64,000 nt of DNA from CAZSSM01 sp964609385. GTDB lineage: Bacteria; Planctomycetota; Planctomycetia; Isosphaerales; Isosphaeraceae. Shown in pieces: positions 28,088-37,093 of the stretch (within the stretch, counting starts at the first letter, position 1; each line of letters begins with the position of its first letter). The notes under the pieces were generated by a model that saw nothing but the letters and a program-made list of their open reading frames with translations, searched no databases and was not told the origin of the DNA. Location of the stretch: NCBI GenBank assembly GCA_964609385.1, contig CAZSSM010000003.1:62001-126000 (forward strand), written 5' to 3'. A program made the position numbers and the translations under genes.

Positions 28088-28691
28088 TCCGAGGATCTCC
28101 GGCACGGCGCGGCCCGATTGACCGTTACGTCGTCGATCGCTCCTCGAAACACCTGGTTGATCCTCAGGATTATCGGTCTCCGAATCGAATCATCGTCCGA
28201 TTCAGAGAACTCTCAGTAGTAAGATCGAACGAATCATGATCGGAATTTTCAAGAATCCACGAGGAGGACAAATTGCTCGAGCGATTCGCAACGGTTGTAA
28301 CGCTCAGGAAGCCACGCGCATCCCCTTGTAAATTTCCGAGTACATCCTCCACACGTCGTCCATAGGTCTCGAGAGATATCGATTTCCCGCGGTCCGTATC
28401 GGTCTCAGGAACGTTATCCAAAGATTAGAGGTTGCGGAATCCTCGATCCAACATCGCGTTGCTCCATGTGAGTGATTCGGTGCCAACCCCTCCAGTCACC
28501 GGACCATCCCGTTCCGGGTCCCATCTCGTTCATCATGATCGGTCGCTTTTCATCCACCACCGCTTGTCAACGCGATCGACCATTTGACGTCAGTCCTGCC
28601 GCCCACCCTTGACACGTGTTGGACCTAGGGCCGATACGCTCGCGGATTTTGCACTTCGTTCATTTCTGGATTTTGCGCAAGCATCTCGACC
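28088..28691. other. Divergent intergenic region upstream of the degenerate two-component gene
   Basis: About 600 bp with no convincing gene. A minus-strand frame at 28170-28421 (83 codons) is Ser/Asn-rich and unsupported. The plus-strand promoter candidate at 28609-28638 is listed separately. Confidence 0.45.
28609..28638 (+). promoter_or_regulatory. Weak promoter candidate for the gene at 28692
   Basis: A perfect TTGACA (28609-28614) is followed after 18 bases by GATACG (28633-28638, three of six matches). It lies about 55 bp before the ATG. The -10 is poor, so the call is tentative. Confidence 0.3.
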
Positions 28692-29861
28692 ATGAAAGAT
28701 TCTCGGTATTCGAAAAGCAGACAGCCTTCCGAACAATTTAGACTTTTCGGATTCCTCAAACGCGTCCACCGAACCTTCTTCGACGGATCTGCTATCTCAG
28801 GAGGCTGGCCTGCGTCGTGTCGAGGTCACAGCGAGTTACCTGAAATTCTGGTCTGGCTCGATGACCAGATGATTCGAGAGAACCTGATCGGTCTGATCGT
28901 CCGGGCGGTCCCCCGGCTACGAATCACGCTTCTGGTCGACGAGGAAGACTTGTCGCGTCTAGTCGGTCAGGTCAAACGGGCGATCCTGATCTTCGACGAT
29001 CATTTGGGATCGGCCCAAATTCTGAAGCGAGTCCGTTCCGCTCAGCCTGCATGGAACATCCTTCCGTGCCATCAACTCATGCGTTTCGCGCCGGATCTTA
29101 GGATGAACCAAAAACCATTAAACCACGACCAATCGTTACTTCTTGATGAAGTGGTGAACCGGATTGCCGACATTTTCGGAGAGGGATCGATGCCCGTGTT
29201 AAATCATTTTGACGCTCAATCAATAAACATGAGTGTTCCTTCTGAACAAGAAATGTCTTCAGGACATGAATCTGTTGCGCATTGGAAGATTCCCGTTCAC
29301 GAGGTCGTCTTCCAGCTCCAGTTGGTCGCCGATCGCCTGTCCCTGTTTCTTGAAGGTCAAGCCCTGCCACCCCATGAGGTTCGCGATTGTTTGACCATCA
29401 TTCAGCGCCTCCTCGAAAGCGTACGCGGTTGTGAAACCGAGAGTCCCTCACGATTGGTCGCCAACTTGGGATTGATCGATGCGTGCCGCTGGTACGTCGA
29501 TCTGATCGGCCGCTGGCTGGGAAAGCTCGCGCGATTCGAAACCCATCCGGACATCCTTGTTCCACCCGAGCCGATCGCCTCGACTGTTTTCCGATTCCTT
29601 CAGGCGGCGCTGACCGATATCTCCCGACGCGATCAGGCGACCCAATTCTCCGTGTTCATGAAGATTCAGGATCAGCGGTTCTACCTCACGATCTGGGACG
29701 ATGCGCCCGAGCATACCGAGATCCTTCTCAACGAACCTCGTCCCGATCTGACCATCAACTTGATCACCGAACGGGCGCTCGCTCTGGGAGGACACACCCA
29801 CTACCGAGCCTCGTCCTTGCTCGGGACGACCGCTGAGATCGTCTTGCCTCTGGAGTTATGA
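28692..29861 (+). CDS. Receiver-like plus degenerate histidine-kinase-like protein
   Basis: The 389-residue product starts with a receiver-like segment (about 50-125, with ILVWLDDQM and AILIFDDHLG in the places of the acidic pocket and phospho-acceptor). After a variable linker comes a domain resembling NarX-type (HisKA_3) kinases: a helical segment (VFQLQLVADRLSLFLEG), an ATPase-like part ending ITERALALGGHTHYRAS and GTTAEIVLPL. The DHp histidine and the N-box/G1 ATP-binding residues are not recognisable, so kinase activity is doubtful. It may bind a partner or act as an antagonist. The gene is isolated between two long intergenic regions. Confidence 0.65.
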   Translation: MKDSRYSKSRQPSEQFRLFGFLKRVHRTFFDGSAISGGWPASCRGHSELPEILVWLDDQMIRENLIGLIVRAVPRLRITLLVDEEDLSRLVGQVKRAILIFDDHLGSAQILKRVRSAQPAWNILPCHQLMRFAPDLRMNQKPLNHDQSLLLDEVVNRIADIFGEGSMPVLNHFDAQSINMSVPSEQEMSSGHESVAHWKIPVHEVVFQLQLVADRLSLFLEGQALPPHEVRDCLTIIQRLLESVRGCETESPSRLVANLGLIDACRWYVDLIGRWLGKLARFETHPDILVPPEPIASTVFRFLQAALTDISRRDQATQFSVFMKIQDQRFYLTIWDDAPEHTEILLNEPRPDLTINLITERALALGGHTHYRASSLLGTTAEIVLPLEL

Positions 29862-30378
29862 GAGAGCGTTTCACAACAGCAGAGGGTGGACCGGAATTTC
29901 AGGAATCAAAGCGAACTTCGATCGATCGAAAGACACAAAAGGTACCGACTCAAACCCCGCGATCCCGACATCAATGATTAATCGACGAGAGCAGACTTCT
30001 CTCTCCTCGAGCGCCCATGATAACTGCAACATTGCATTCTCTCTTCGACTAAGTACCATCGCGAGTGACTTGAGTGTCGCAAGGACGCAAGCGCAACGTC
30101 GGCAAAGCCGAGTCCGATCGAGTCGACTCCGATTGGGACGCGTTCTGGCGCCCCCGGACATCTTCGGAACATTGAGCGACGTTGAGACTCGACGCGATCT
30201 GTGTTCCGATCAAGGAGACAGAGAGTGATGGCCCGGATCTCAAGTCGATCCGGACGCAGTCGGGCGATTTCCCTATGATGAGAGGTATTCTTTGGTACGG
30301 GCGACGGTCTCTTCGGAACCGAAGCGGAGTTGCACGTGCCGTGTTGCGTCATCAGTCCACTAGCGCACGGATCCTTGT
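29862..30378. other. Intergenic region upstream of rimO
   Basis: About 515 bp with no supported gene. It contains a perfect 14-base palindrome TTCGATCGATCGAA (29917-29930), but GATCGATC-type strings are frequent in this genome, so I give it no function. The rimO promoter should lie here. Confidence 0.4.
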
Positions 30379-31893
30379 TTGATGATTCGCGAGCGATCAG
30401 CGGAAGTTGAGGGAGTCGGTGCAACGGCTGCGTCGGGGCGATCTTCGGGGGCACGAACGTATTCGTTCATTAGTCTGGGGTGCCCTAAGAACACCGTCGA
30501 TAGCGAGCGGATGCTGGGCTTGCTGGCGCAGGACGGCTACGTCCTAGTGCCCGAGGATCGGCCCAGTGACCTGGCCATTGTCAATACCTGCGGCTTCATC
30601 GACGCGGCCCGGACCGAATCGTTCGCCGTCATCCGCGAATTGCTCGATCGCAAACGGCGCGGCCTCGTCCAAGGTGTGATCGTGGCCGGCTGCCTGGCCG
30701 AGCGGCAGAAGGATCAGTTGCTCGAGGAAGTGCCCGAGGTTGATCAGGTCGTCGGCGTCTTCGGACGCGAGCAGATCGTCGAGGCCGCCGACCGGATCTT
30801 GGGCTCGCTGGAGGAGCAACGGACGATCTTCCGACCCGCGGCCGTCCGCGCTTTGGAAGATACGGCGAGACTCCGGATCACACCCCGGCACGTGGCCTAC
30901 CTCAAGGTTAGCGAAGGGTGTGACCGGCTCTGCACCTTCTGCGCGATCCCCAAGATGCGGGGCAAGCATGTCACCAAGCCGATGGAGCAGGTCGTCGACG
31001 AGGCCCGCGAATTGGCTGCTGACGGCGTCCGCGAGCTCAATCTCGTCGCTCAGGACATGACCTACTACGGGATGGACCTCTACGGTCGTCCCCGACTGGC
31101 CGAGTTGCTGGCCGAGCTGGAGCAGGTCGAGGAGATCGACTGGATCCGGATCCTGTACAACTACCCACAGTATCTGACCGAGGAACTCTATGAGGTTCTG
31201 GGGTCGGCTCGGAAGATCGTGCCCTACCTCGACATGCCCTTGCAGCATATCAACGATCGGATGCTGAAGCGGATGAACCGTCGACACACGCGCGGTCAGA
31301 CCGAGGCGATCATCGATCGGCTCCGCGCGACGATCCCCGGTCTGGTTCTCCGGACAACCTTCATCGTCGGCTTCCCTGGTGAGACCGAGGAACAGTTCGC
31401 CGAACTCGTCGAGTTCGTCGAGCAGACCCGTTTCCAGCGTCTTGGGGTCTTCACCTACTCCGTCGAACCCGACACGCCGGCGGCGAAACTGCCCGATCGG
31501 GTCGACGAGGACGTGATGCTGGAGCGACAGGCACGGCTGATGTCGGCGCAGCGGCCGATCGCTGAGGCGTTCAACCGGAGCCTCGTCGGGCGGCCTTTGG
31601 ATATCCTTATCGACCGCGTGGCCGACGACGCGACCGGCGATTCGGTCCTTGTGGGTCGTAGCTTTGCCGATGCGCCCGACGTCGACGGGATCGTGGCGGG
31701 CCGTGGCCGCGGTCTGCGGCCTGGCGCCCTGGCCCCGTCCCGGACCATGCACGCGCACGGCTACGACCTGGCCGCCGAGTACGACGGTCCGCCCCCACGT
31801 CGGCTCCGAAGCCGACCGCGACGACGATCCGCACCAACCAAGAGCAAGCGTGTTGTTGACGCGTCCGAACCGTCGTTGCCGATTTTGAATTGA
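30379..31893 (+). CDS. rimO: Ribosomal protein S12 methylthiotransferase RimO
   Basis: RimO is a radical SAM enzyme that methylthiolates an aspartate of ribosomal protein S12. The 504-residue product has the UPF0004 N-terminal domain with SLGCPKNTVDSE (about 32-43), NTCGFIDAA and AGCLAERQ cysteines, then the radical SAM motif CDRLCTFCAIP (about 180-190), FIVGFPGETEEQF and a C-terminal TRAM region. The first 25 and last 60 residues are extensions beyond the usual length; the tail is Arg/Pro-rich. The S12-specific features favour RimO over the MiaB tRNA enzyme. Likely the first gene of a plus-strand run. Confidence 0.95.
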   Translation: MMIRERSAEVEGVGATAASGRSSGARTYSFISLGCPKNTVDSERMLGLLAQDGYVLVPEDRPSDLAIVNTCGFIDAARTESFAVIRELLDRKRRGLVQGVIVAGCLAERQKDQLLEEVPEVDQVVGVFGREQIVEAADRILGSLEEQRTIFRPAAVRALEDTARLRITPRHVAYLKVSEGCDRLCTFCAIPKMRGKHVTKPMEQVVDEARELAADGVRELNLVAQDMTYYGMDLYGRPRLAELLAELEQVEEIDWIRILYNYPQYLTEELYEVLGSARKIVPYLDMPLQHINDRMLKRMNRRHTRGQTEAIIDRLRATIPGLVLRTTFIVGFPGETEEQFAELVEFVEQTRFQRLGVFTYSVEPDTPAAKLPDRVDEDVMLERQARLMSAQRPIAEAFNRSLVGRPLDILIDRVADDATGDSVLVGRSFADAPDVDGIVAGRGRGLRPGALAPSRTMHAHGYDLAAEYDGPPPRRLRSRPRRRSAPTKSKRVVDASEPSLPILN

Positions 31894-31992
31894 CGGTCCA
31901 GCTCTTCTCCAGCGAAGTTCGGGGCGGCCTGGACGTCACGTCGTCTGCCGGTCCTCCAACCCGAGCCGTTCCCGATTCTGGATGCCGTTGCT

Positions 31993-32730
31993 GTGACGAC
32001 CTTAAGGCTCCCCGAGACCGCCATGGCGCCGCCCGCCCACTCAACGGCCGCGACCCGAAGTCCGAACGATTCGACTCCGGGCGATCAAAGCACTCGACTG
32101 TTGGGCGACGTACCCAACTCGGTGGTGGAGGTGACTTCGAAGGAGTTTGAGACAGGCGACACGGATCGGTTCTGGAACGTACCCAACAGCATCTCAATGG
32201 TCCGGCTGGGCCTGGCCCTATTCACTTGCGCCTTGATCGCTGCTGGGCGGTTCCCGGCTGCGTTCGTTGTTTTCCTGGTCGCCTCAGGGACCGACTGGCT
32301 CGACGGCTACCTGGCACGTCGGCTCGATCAGATGACGGCCATCGGTCGTCAACTCGATCCCTTGGTCGATAAGGTCTTGATCTTGGGCTGCCTGATCTTC
32401 TTGCTGCCGGTCGCCGGATCGGGCGTGACGCCGTGGATCGTCGCACCGATGATTTTGCGCGAACTTCTGATTCAGGACCTTCGGAGCCGTCTGGAAGGTC
32501 GCGGGATCGCCTTCGGGGCTCGATGGTCGGGCAAGCTGAAGACCGCGGTTCAAATCGTGGCCGTCGCCCTCGCGTTGATCTGCCTGACCTGGGAGGAACC
32601 GGGACCTTTGTGGGCTGACTGGGCGATCGTGGCGCGTGAGGTCGGTCTGATCGCGGCGGTCGTCTTGACCCTGCTGAGTGGCCTCCAGTACCTTGTCGCC
32701 GCTTGGCCCCATCTGAGACGTTCGCTCTGA
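31993..32730 (+). CDS. CDP-alcohol phosphatidyltransferase (PgsA-like)
   Basis: The 245-residue membrane protein contains the CDP-alcohol phosphotransferase signature: DWLDGYLARR followed by a spaced GRQLDPLVDK, matching D-x2-D-G-x2-A-R-x8-G-x3-D-x3-D. Six or so hydrophobic helices follow in the C-terminal half. The family includes phosphatidylglycerophosphate synthase (PgsA) and phosphatidylserine synthase; I favour PgsA-like, but the substrate is not certain. The start is GTG 31993 or ATG 32023; the N-terminal 55 residues are Ser/Thr/Pro-rich and probably disordered. uppP follows 60 bp later. Confidence 0.85.
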   Translation: MTTLRLPETAMAPPAHSTAATRSPNDSTPGDQSTRLLGDVPNSVVEVTSKEFETGDTDRFWNVPNSISMVRLGLALFTCALIAAGRFPAAFVVFLVASGTDWLDGYLARRLDQMTAIGRQLDPLVDKVLILGCLIFLLPVAGSGVTPWIVAPMILRELLIQDLRSRLEGRGIAFGARWSGKLKTAVQIVAVALALICLTWEEPGPLWADWAIVAREVGLIAAVVLTLLSGLQYLVAAWPHLRRSL

Positions 32731-32790
32731 GCCAAGTCTTTGGAGACGCGTTTCCACGCCGCATCGACCCCCGACTCAGACTGGATTGCG

Positions 32791-33840
32791 ATGGACCTTT
32801 GGTTGCAACTGGCGGCGTTGGGCCTGATCCAAGGACTGACCGAGTTTTTGCCCGTTTCCAGCAGCGGGCACCTGGTCGTCTTCCAAGGGGTCTTCGAGCA
32901 GCTCGGTGGCGTCCAGTCAGGCGCTGAGAAGCTGTTCGTCGATGTCATGCTCCACGTGGGTACGGTCGTGGCCATCGCCGTGTTCTACCGACGCACCATC
33001 GGTCGGGCCGTTCTCGGCCTGCTCGGTCGTCACTCGTCGAAATCCCGCGCGACGCCCGACGATTCGGAATCGGACCGAAAGACCGATCCCGACGAAATCT
33101 ACACCCCAAGAACACTCGTCCGCGCCGGCGTGCTGACCGTTTTGGCGACGATCCCAGCGGTCATTGTCGGCCTGACGCTCAAGGACCAACTGCAGCGCAT
33201 CTTCGATCAGCCCCTGGTAGCCGCCGGCTGTTTCCTGGTGACCGCCACGCTCTTGATTCTGACCACTGTGCTTCAGCGGGGCCGCGAGGGGACCAAGACC
33301 GTCGAGTCGATGCTCTACCGCGATGCGTTGCTGATCGGGTTCGCCCAATGCCTGGCGATCCTGCCGGGGATCAGCCGGAGTGGTTTGACGATCGTCGCGG
33401 CGCTGCTGCTGGGGCTTCGTCGTGAGTGGGCCGTCGGGTTCAGCCTGCTGATGGCCGTCCCCGCGATCCTGGGCGCAGCGGTCCTCGAACTCCGAGATCT
33501 GGACGCGGAAGCGTTCCCCGTCGAACTGGTCACGGCCACGACACTTGGCGCCTTGACTGCCGCCATCGTCGGCTACCTGGCCATCGCCTGGCGCGTCCAG
33601 ATCGTCCGTCGTGGACGGCTCTGGTATTTTTCAGTCTACCTGATCATAATGTCAGTAGTGGCGGCCGCGTACTTCTCCGGTCGCGAGTCGGGTCCGGAGC
33701 GACCTGCGTTGGGAGGGACCGTCGATGCAGCCGATCCAGAGCGAATCACCAAACCAGGTCTGGACCGGTCGGCCGGGGTCGCAGGTGACGACGCGATTGG
33801 TCCGGAGCGTGGCGAGTCGAAGAACGACGAGACCCCATGA
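32791..33840 (+). CDS. uppP: Undecaprenyl-diphosphatase UppP (BacA type)
   Basis: UppP removes a phosphate from undecaprenyl diphosphate to recycle the lipid carrier of cell-wall sugar transfer. The 349-residue product shows the family motifs EFLPVSSSGHL near 20 and PGISRSG near 195, with about seven hydrophobic segments. ATG 32791 (MDLWLQL) was chosen over the upstream in-frame ATG 32740 because the family starts here. An Asp/Ser/Lys-rich loop near 85-110 is longer than usual. The last 50 residues after the final membrane segment are hydrophilic and overlap the start of addB by 116 bp in another frame. Confidence 0.93.
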   Translation: MDLWLQLAALGLIQGLTEFLPVSSSGHLVVFQGVFEQLGGVQSGAEKLFVDVMLHVGTVVAIAVFYRRTIGRAVLGLLGRHSSKSRATPDDSESDRKTDPDEIYTPRTLVRAGVLTVLATIPAVIVGLTLKDQLQRIFDQPLVAAGCFLVTATLLILTTVLQRGREGTKTVESMLYRDALLIGFAQCLAILPGISRSGLTIVAALLLGLRREWAVGFSLLMAVPAILGAAVLELRDLDAEAFPVELVTATTLGALTAAIVGYLAIAWRVQIVRRGRLWYFSVYLIIMSVVAAAYFSGRESGPERPALGGTVDAADPERITKPGLDRSAGVAGDDAIGPERGESKNDETP

Positions 33841-36800
33841 TCTCTGGCTGGTCCCTAGCGACTGGGCAGCACATCAGGTTCGACTCAACTACGCGCGGTC
33901 AGTCGAAGCGACGGCCTGTCGGTTGCCGAGGATTTGGACCTGGTCTGAGTTCGGACGCGGGATCCGTTCACACAGTCCGCTCGGACCACGCTTGGCCAGT
34001 CCGACAGCGCGGCACACACTGTTAGTAACAGCGATCGCTCGGTCGAAATCCGATTTGAGCGAGCCGATCAGCAAGGTCGTCGAGACGCCCGGCTATCGCG
34101 CCCAGTTGCGCCGACAGTTCGATAACTGGACCCGTCTGGGCTTCGGGCTTGGCGATGCACGGGGACCGCACCTGGACGACCCAAACGACCCGAGTCGGGT
34201 CGACCGTTGGCGGATCTATCGGGCCTATCGTGCTTTGCTGGATCAGAACCGACTTGAGGATGACGTCGGGCTGGTCGTCTGGGCGGTGAGCCGGCTGGCC
34301 GATCCGTCGTCGCGTTCGCGCTTGGAGCGGTTCCGTCTCGATCGCCTCGTCCTGCTCGACCTGGACCGTGTCTCCGATCTCCGAAACCCGGTCCTCGATG
34401 CCCTGTTCGAGGCCTTCGCCGATTTGGTCGCTGACGGCGTGATGGTGAGCCTCGAATTTGCTGACGACTCAGCCAGAACCGGCCTGAGCGACCCTACGCG
34501 AAATCTCAAAGACTGGCTGGTCGATGAAGCCGGCTTCGACGAGGTCCCCTTGGACGAGGACCCGCGACGACCACAGGGTTTGGTGCGTTTGAGCGGTCAT
34601 CTCTTCGGATCGCCGATCGATCCCGTATCGTCTTCGGATCCGGAATCGGCTCGACGCGGGGTGCAGTTCATTGAGCAGGCGCGGGGTGAACGCCAAGGCC
34701 TGGCCGTCGCGCACCAAGTGCTCGGGCTGCTCCGACGAGGCGTCGCACCCAACCGGATCGCCGTGCTCTTCCGAAACTGGGACGAACAGGCCACCCTGAC
34801 CGTAACGCTCTTGAATCAGGTCGGGATCGCTACCGACGACGGTCAGCCGGTCCCCGCCGCACGCGCCGCGTCGGTCTCGGCACTCCGCCTGGCCATGGCC
34901 TTGCCAATCGAGGGCTGGCCTGTCGAGCGGCTGGCCAGCCTGCTCCGCCATGGGCTGGTTCACGCCCGCTGGGTTGTCGACGGTCCGGAGCCCGACCGCG
35001 ATCGACTCGCCCGGGCCGCCAACGCCGTCCTGGCCAGTGGCGCCTTTCGCGATTCCCAAGCGATTCTGACCAGCCTTCGACGTCGGATCACCAAGGCCAA
35101 GCAGGTCGAAGCTCGTGAGCAGGAGGAAGCCAACAAGGTCGCGGATCGTCGGGACCGCGTACCCCGCCCACCCGGATCGCGACTCCTCCGACGCGCCGCG
35201 ATGGCCCAAGACGCTCTGGATGTCGTCGAACCGCTGGTCGAATGCCTCGAGACTTGGGCCGTCCAAAGGTCCTGGGAGACGCTGGTCGGACACACCGAGC
35301 GGCTTGCTGATGCGCTTGGCCTGTCCATCGACGATGACCCAGACCTGACCCACCTTTTCGATTTGCTCGCCGATCAGGCCGAGATCCTCCAGGCGCTCGG
35401 TCAGGCCGACCATCCATGGAACTGGTTCGCCTTCGTCGCCGAAGTGACCCGCCTGGCTGAAGAATTGCCGAAGGACCCTGCCCCTCCTGAGCCCGGTGCA
35501 ATCCGCATCGGCACCTGTCAACAGGCTCGAGGTCTTCGAGTCGATCACCTCATTCTCGGTGACATGATCGAGGGCCTCTTCCCGCATCGGCACAAGGTCC
35601 TGGAAGCGCTCCAGGACCCTGAACGCGCGACCGATCGGCTCAATGATGAGAAGGCGTTGTTCCTGGAACTCGTCGGGATGGCCGCGAAGAGCCTGGTCTT
35701 CGTCGTCCCGGTCGCCGACGAGTCCGGCGAGCGGCTACTTCCTTCGGGGTTCCTCCACGATGTGCAGGAGTGCCTTGATTCGAGAGAGAAGTCCGATCGA
35801 GAGCTGTTCGATTCTCAAAGCCACTCGCATCTGGACCCGATCGACCTTGGTCCGTTGACGCTTCGCCCGGTCGACGTGCGCGTCCGTGCTGTACACCGAG
35901 CCTTGAGCACAGGTCGCCGAGGTGATCTCGGCCGGCTCGCGCGCTCGCCGGAACATCGCGAGGTACTCCGTGCGGCAGTCGATGCGTTGAACGTCGCACA
36001 CGCCCGCTCACGCGACGAACCGTTCGGTCTTCATGAGGGACAGATCATCGACCCGCTGGTGGCCAGCCGATTGGCGAGGACCCTCGGACATGGCCCCCAA
36101 GCCTTCAGCCCCAGCCAGTTGGAAACGTACATCGATTGTCCGTTCAAGTTTTTCCTCAACTACGTGCTGCGGCTGGAACCGGATGATCGGACCAGCGAGC
36201 TGGAGACCGACCCGGCCGCGTGGGGAAGTTTGGTCCACAAGATCCTGGAGAAGCTCGACGATGCGCACTTAGGACTGACCGAACTCGATGCCCGTTCGGA
36301 AGATCCCGCTGCGCTCCGTTCGCGGATCGCCGAGGCGATCGCCAGCGTCCTGGACTCGCGGAAGGAGACCGAACCGGCCGGCGCGATCGCCCGGAGCCTC
36401 AAGCAGATCGAACGTTTGATGCTGAACCGAACCTTCGAGCATTACCTCCGCCAGTTCCTCGACTATCGAGCCAGCGACGGTCGAGACGCGGTCTGCACCC
36501 ACCGCGAACTGGCCTTCGGCCCTGAGCATGCCAAGTCGCGCGTTGTGTTGGGAGCCGACACCCAACGCTATGATCTGCAAGGGAAGATCGATCGAATCGA
36601 CCAGATTGGACTCGACGCTCCGACACCGGAACGGGTTGTCGGTGACGCGGACACCGAACTCGAAGAGGGGTCGGTCCGGTTCCGGGTGATCGATTACAAG
36701 TCGGGCCGATCGCCGACGGGTAAGGACGTCTTGGGTGGGTCCAAACTCCAGCTCCCGCTTTACGCCTTGGCCTTCGAACGGATCGCCGGCCCGAACGGGT

Positions 36801-37093
36801 TCGGCCCGGTCGCCTTGTTGGACATGGGCTATTGGGAGCTTCGCGAACACGGGTTTCGAAAGTTCGATTCATCGGACTGGTCGGAGTTCCGCGACCGGCT
36901 GTTGCGGTATGTCGACGCGGTCGTCTCGTCGATGCGTGCCGGCGCGTTTGCCGTCGCGCCCCGATCCGAGGACTGCACGGCGACCTGCGACTTTCGACGC
37001 GTCTGCCGGATCGGACAGGTCCGCCTCGCGAAGAAATCGTGGGACGAACGGCCGACGCTTGAGGCCGTGACCGAGGAGGGGCTCGCCCGATGA
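33725..37093 (+). CDS. addB: AddB-like helicase-nuclease subunit with PD-(D/E)XK domain
   Basis: AddB pairs with AddA in a RecBCD-type enzyme that processes double-strand breaks for recombination. The 1122-residue product has an N-terminal P-loop-like GRPGSQVTT lacking the catalytic lysine, a UvrD-like core with RIGTCQQARGLRVDHLILG near 590, and a C-terminal nuclease domain. The nuclease includes QLETYIDCPFKFF near 795, VIDYKSGRS near 985 (D-x-K) and cysteines in EDCTATCDFRRVC near 1083-1092. With the early Cys these fit a 4Fe-4S nuclease. The start at 33725 has GGGAGGG eight bases upstream, which supports its overlap with uppP. addA follows with an ATGA overlap. Confidence 0.88.
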   Translation: MQPIQSESPNQVWTGRPGSQVTTRLVRSVASRRTTRPHDLWLVPSDWAAHQVRLNYARSVEATACRLPRIWTWSEFGRGIRSHSPLGPRLASPTARHTLLVTAIARSKSDLSEPISKVVETPGYRAQLRRQFDNWTRLGFGLGDARGPHLDDPNDPSRVDRWRIYRAYRALLDQNRLEDDVGLVVWAVSRLADPSSRSRLERFRLDRLVLLDLDRVSDLRNPVLDALFEAFADLVADGVMVSLEFADDSARTGLSDPTRNLKDWLVDEAGFDEVPLDEDPRRPQGLVRLSGHLFGSPIDPVSSSDPESARRGVQFIEQARGERQGLAVAHQVLGLLRRGVAPNRIAVLFRNWDEQATLTVTLLNQVGIATDDGQPVPAARAASVSALRLAMALPIEGWPVERLASLLRHGLVHARWVVDGPEPDRDRLARAANAVLASGAFRDSQAILTSLRRRITKAKQVEAREQEEANKVADRRDRVPRPPGSRLLRRAAMAQDALDVVEPLVECLETWAVQRSWETLVGHTERLADALGLSIDDDPDLTHLFDLLADQAEILQALGQADHPWNWFAFVAEVTRLAEELPKDPAPPEPGAIRIGTCQQARGLRVDHLILGDMIEGLFPHRHKVLEALQDPERATDRLNDEKALFLELVGMAAKSLVFVVPVADESGERLLPSGFLHDVQECLDSREKSDRELFDSQSHSHLDPIDLGPLTLRPVDVRVRAVHRALSTGRRGDLGRLARSPEHREVLRAAVDALNVAHARSRDEPFGLHEGQIIDPLVASRLARTLGHGPQAFSPSQLETYIDCPFKFFLNYVLRLEPDDRTSELETDPAAWGSLVHKILEKLDDAHLGLTELDARSEDPAALRSRIAEAIASVLDSRKETEPAGAIARSLKQIERLMLNRTFEHYLRQFLDYRASDGRDAVCTHRELAFGPEHAKSRVVLGADTQRYDLQGKIDRIDQIGLDAPTPERVVGDADTELEEGSVRFRVIDYKSGRSPTGKDVLGGSKLQLPLYALAFERIAGPNGFGPVALLDMGYWELREHGFRKFDSSDWSEFRDRLLRYVDAVVSSMRAGAFAVAPRSEDCTATCDFRRVCRIGQVRLAKKSWDERPTLEAVTEEGLAR

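Noticed and set aside
28170..28421. Minus-strand 83-codon frame
   Set aside because: It is Ser/Asn-rich, has no ribosome binding site or domain, and stands alone in an intergenic region.
29917..29930. Perfect palindrome TTCGATCGATCGAA as an operator
   Set aside because: GATCGATC-type strings occur at many other places in this window, so the palindrome alone is weak evidence.
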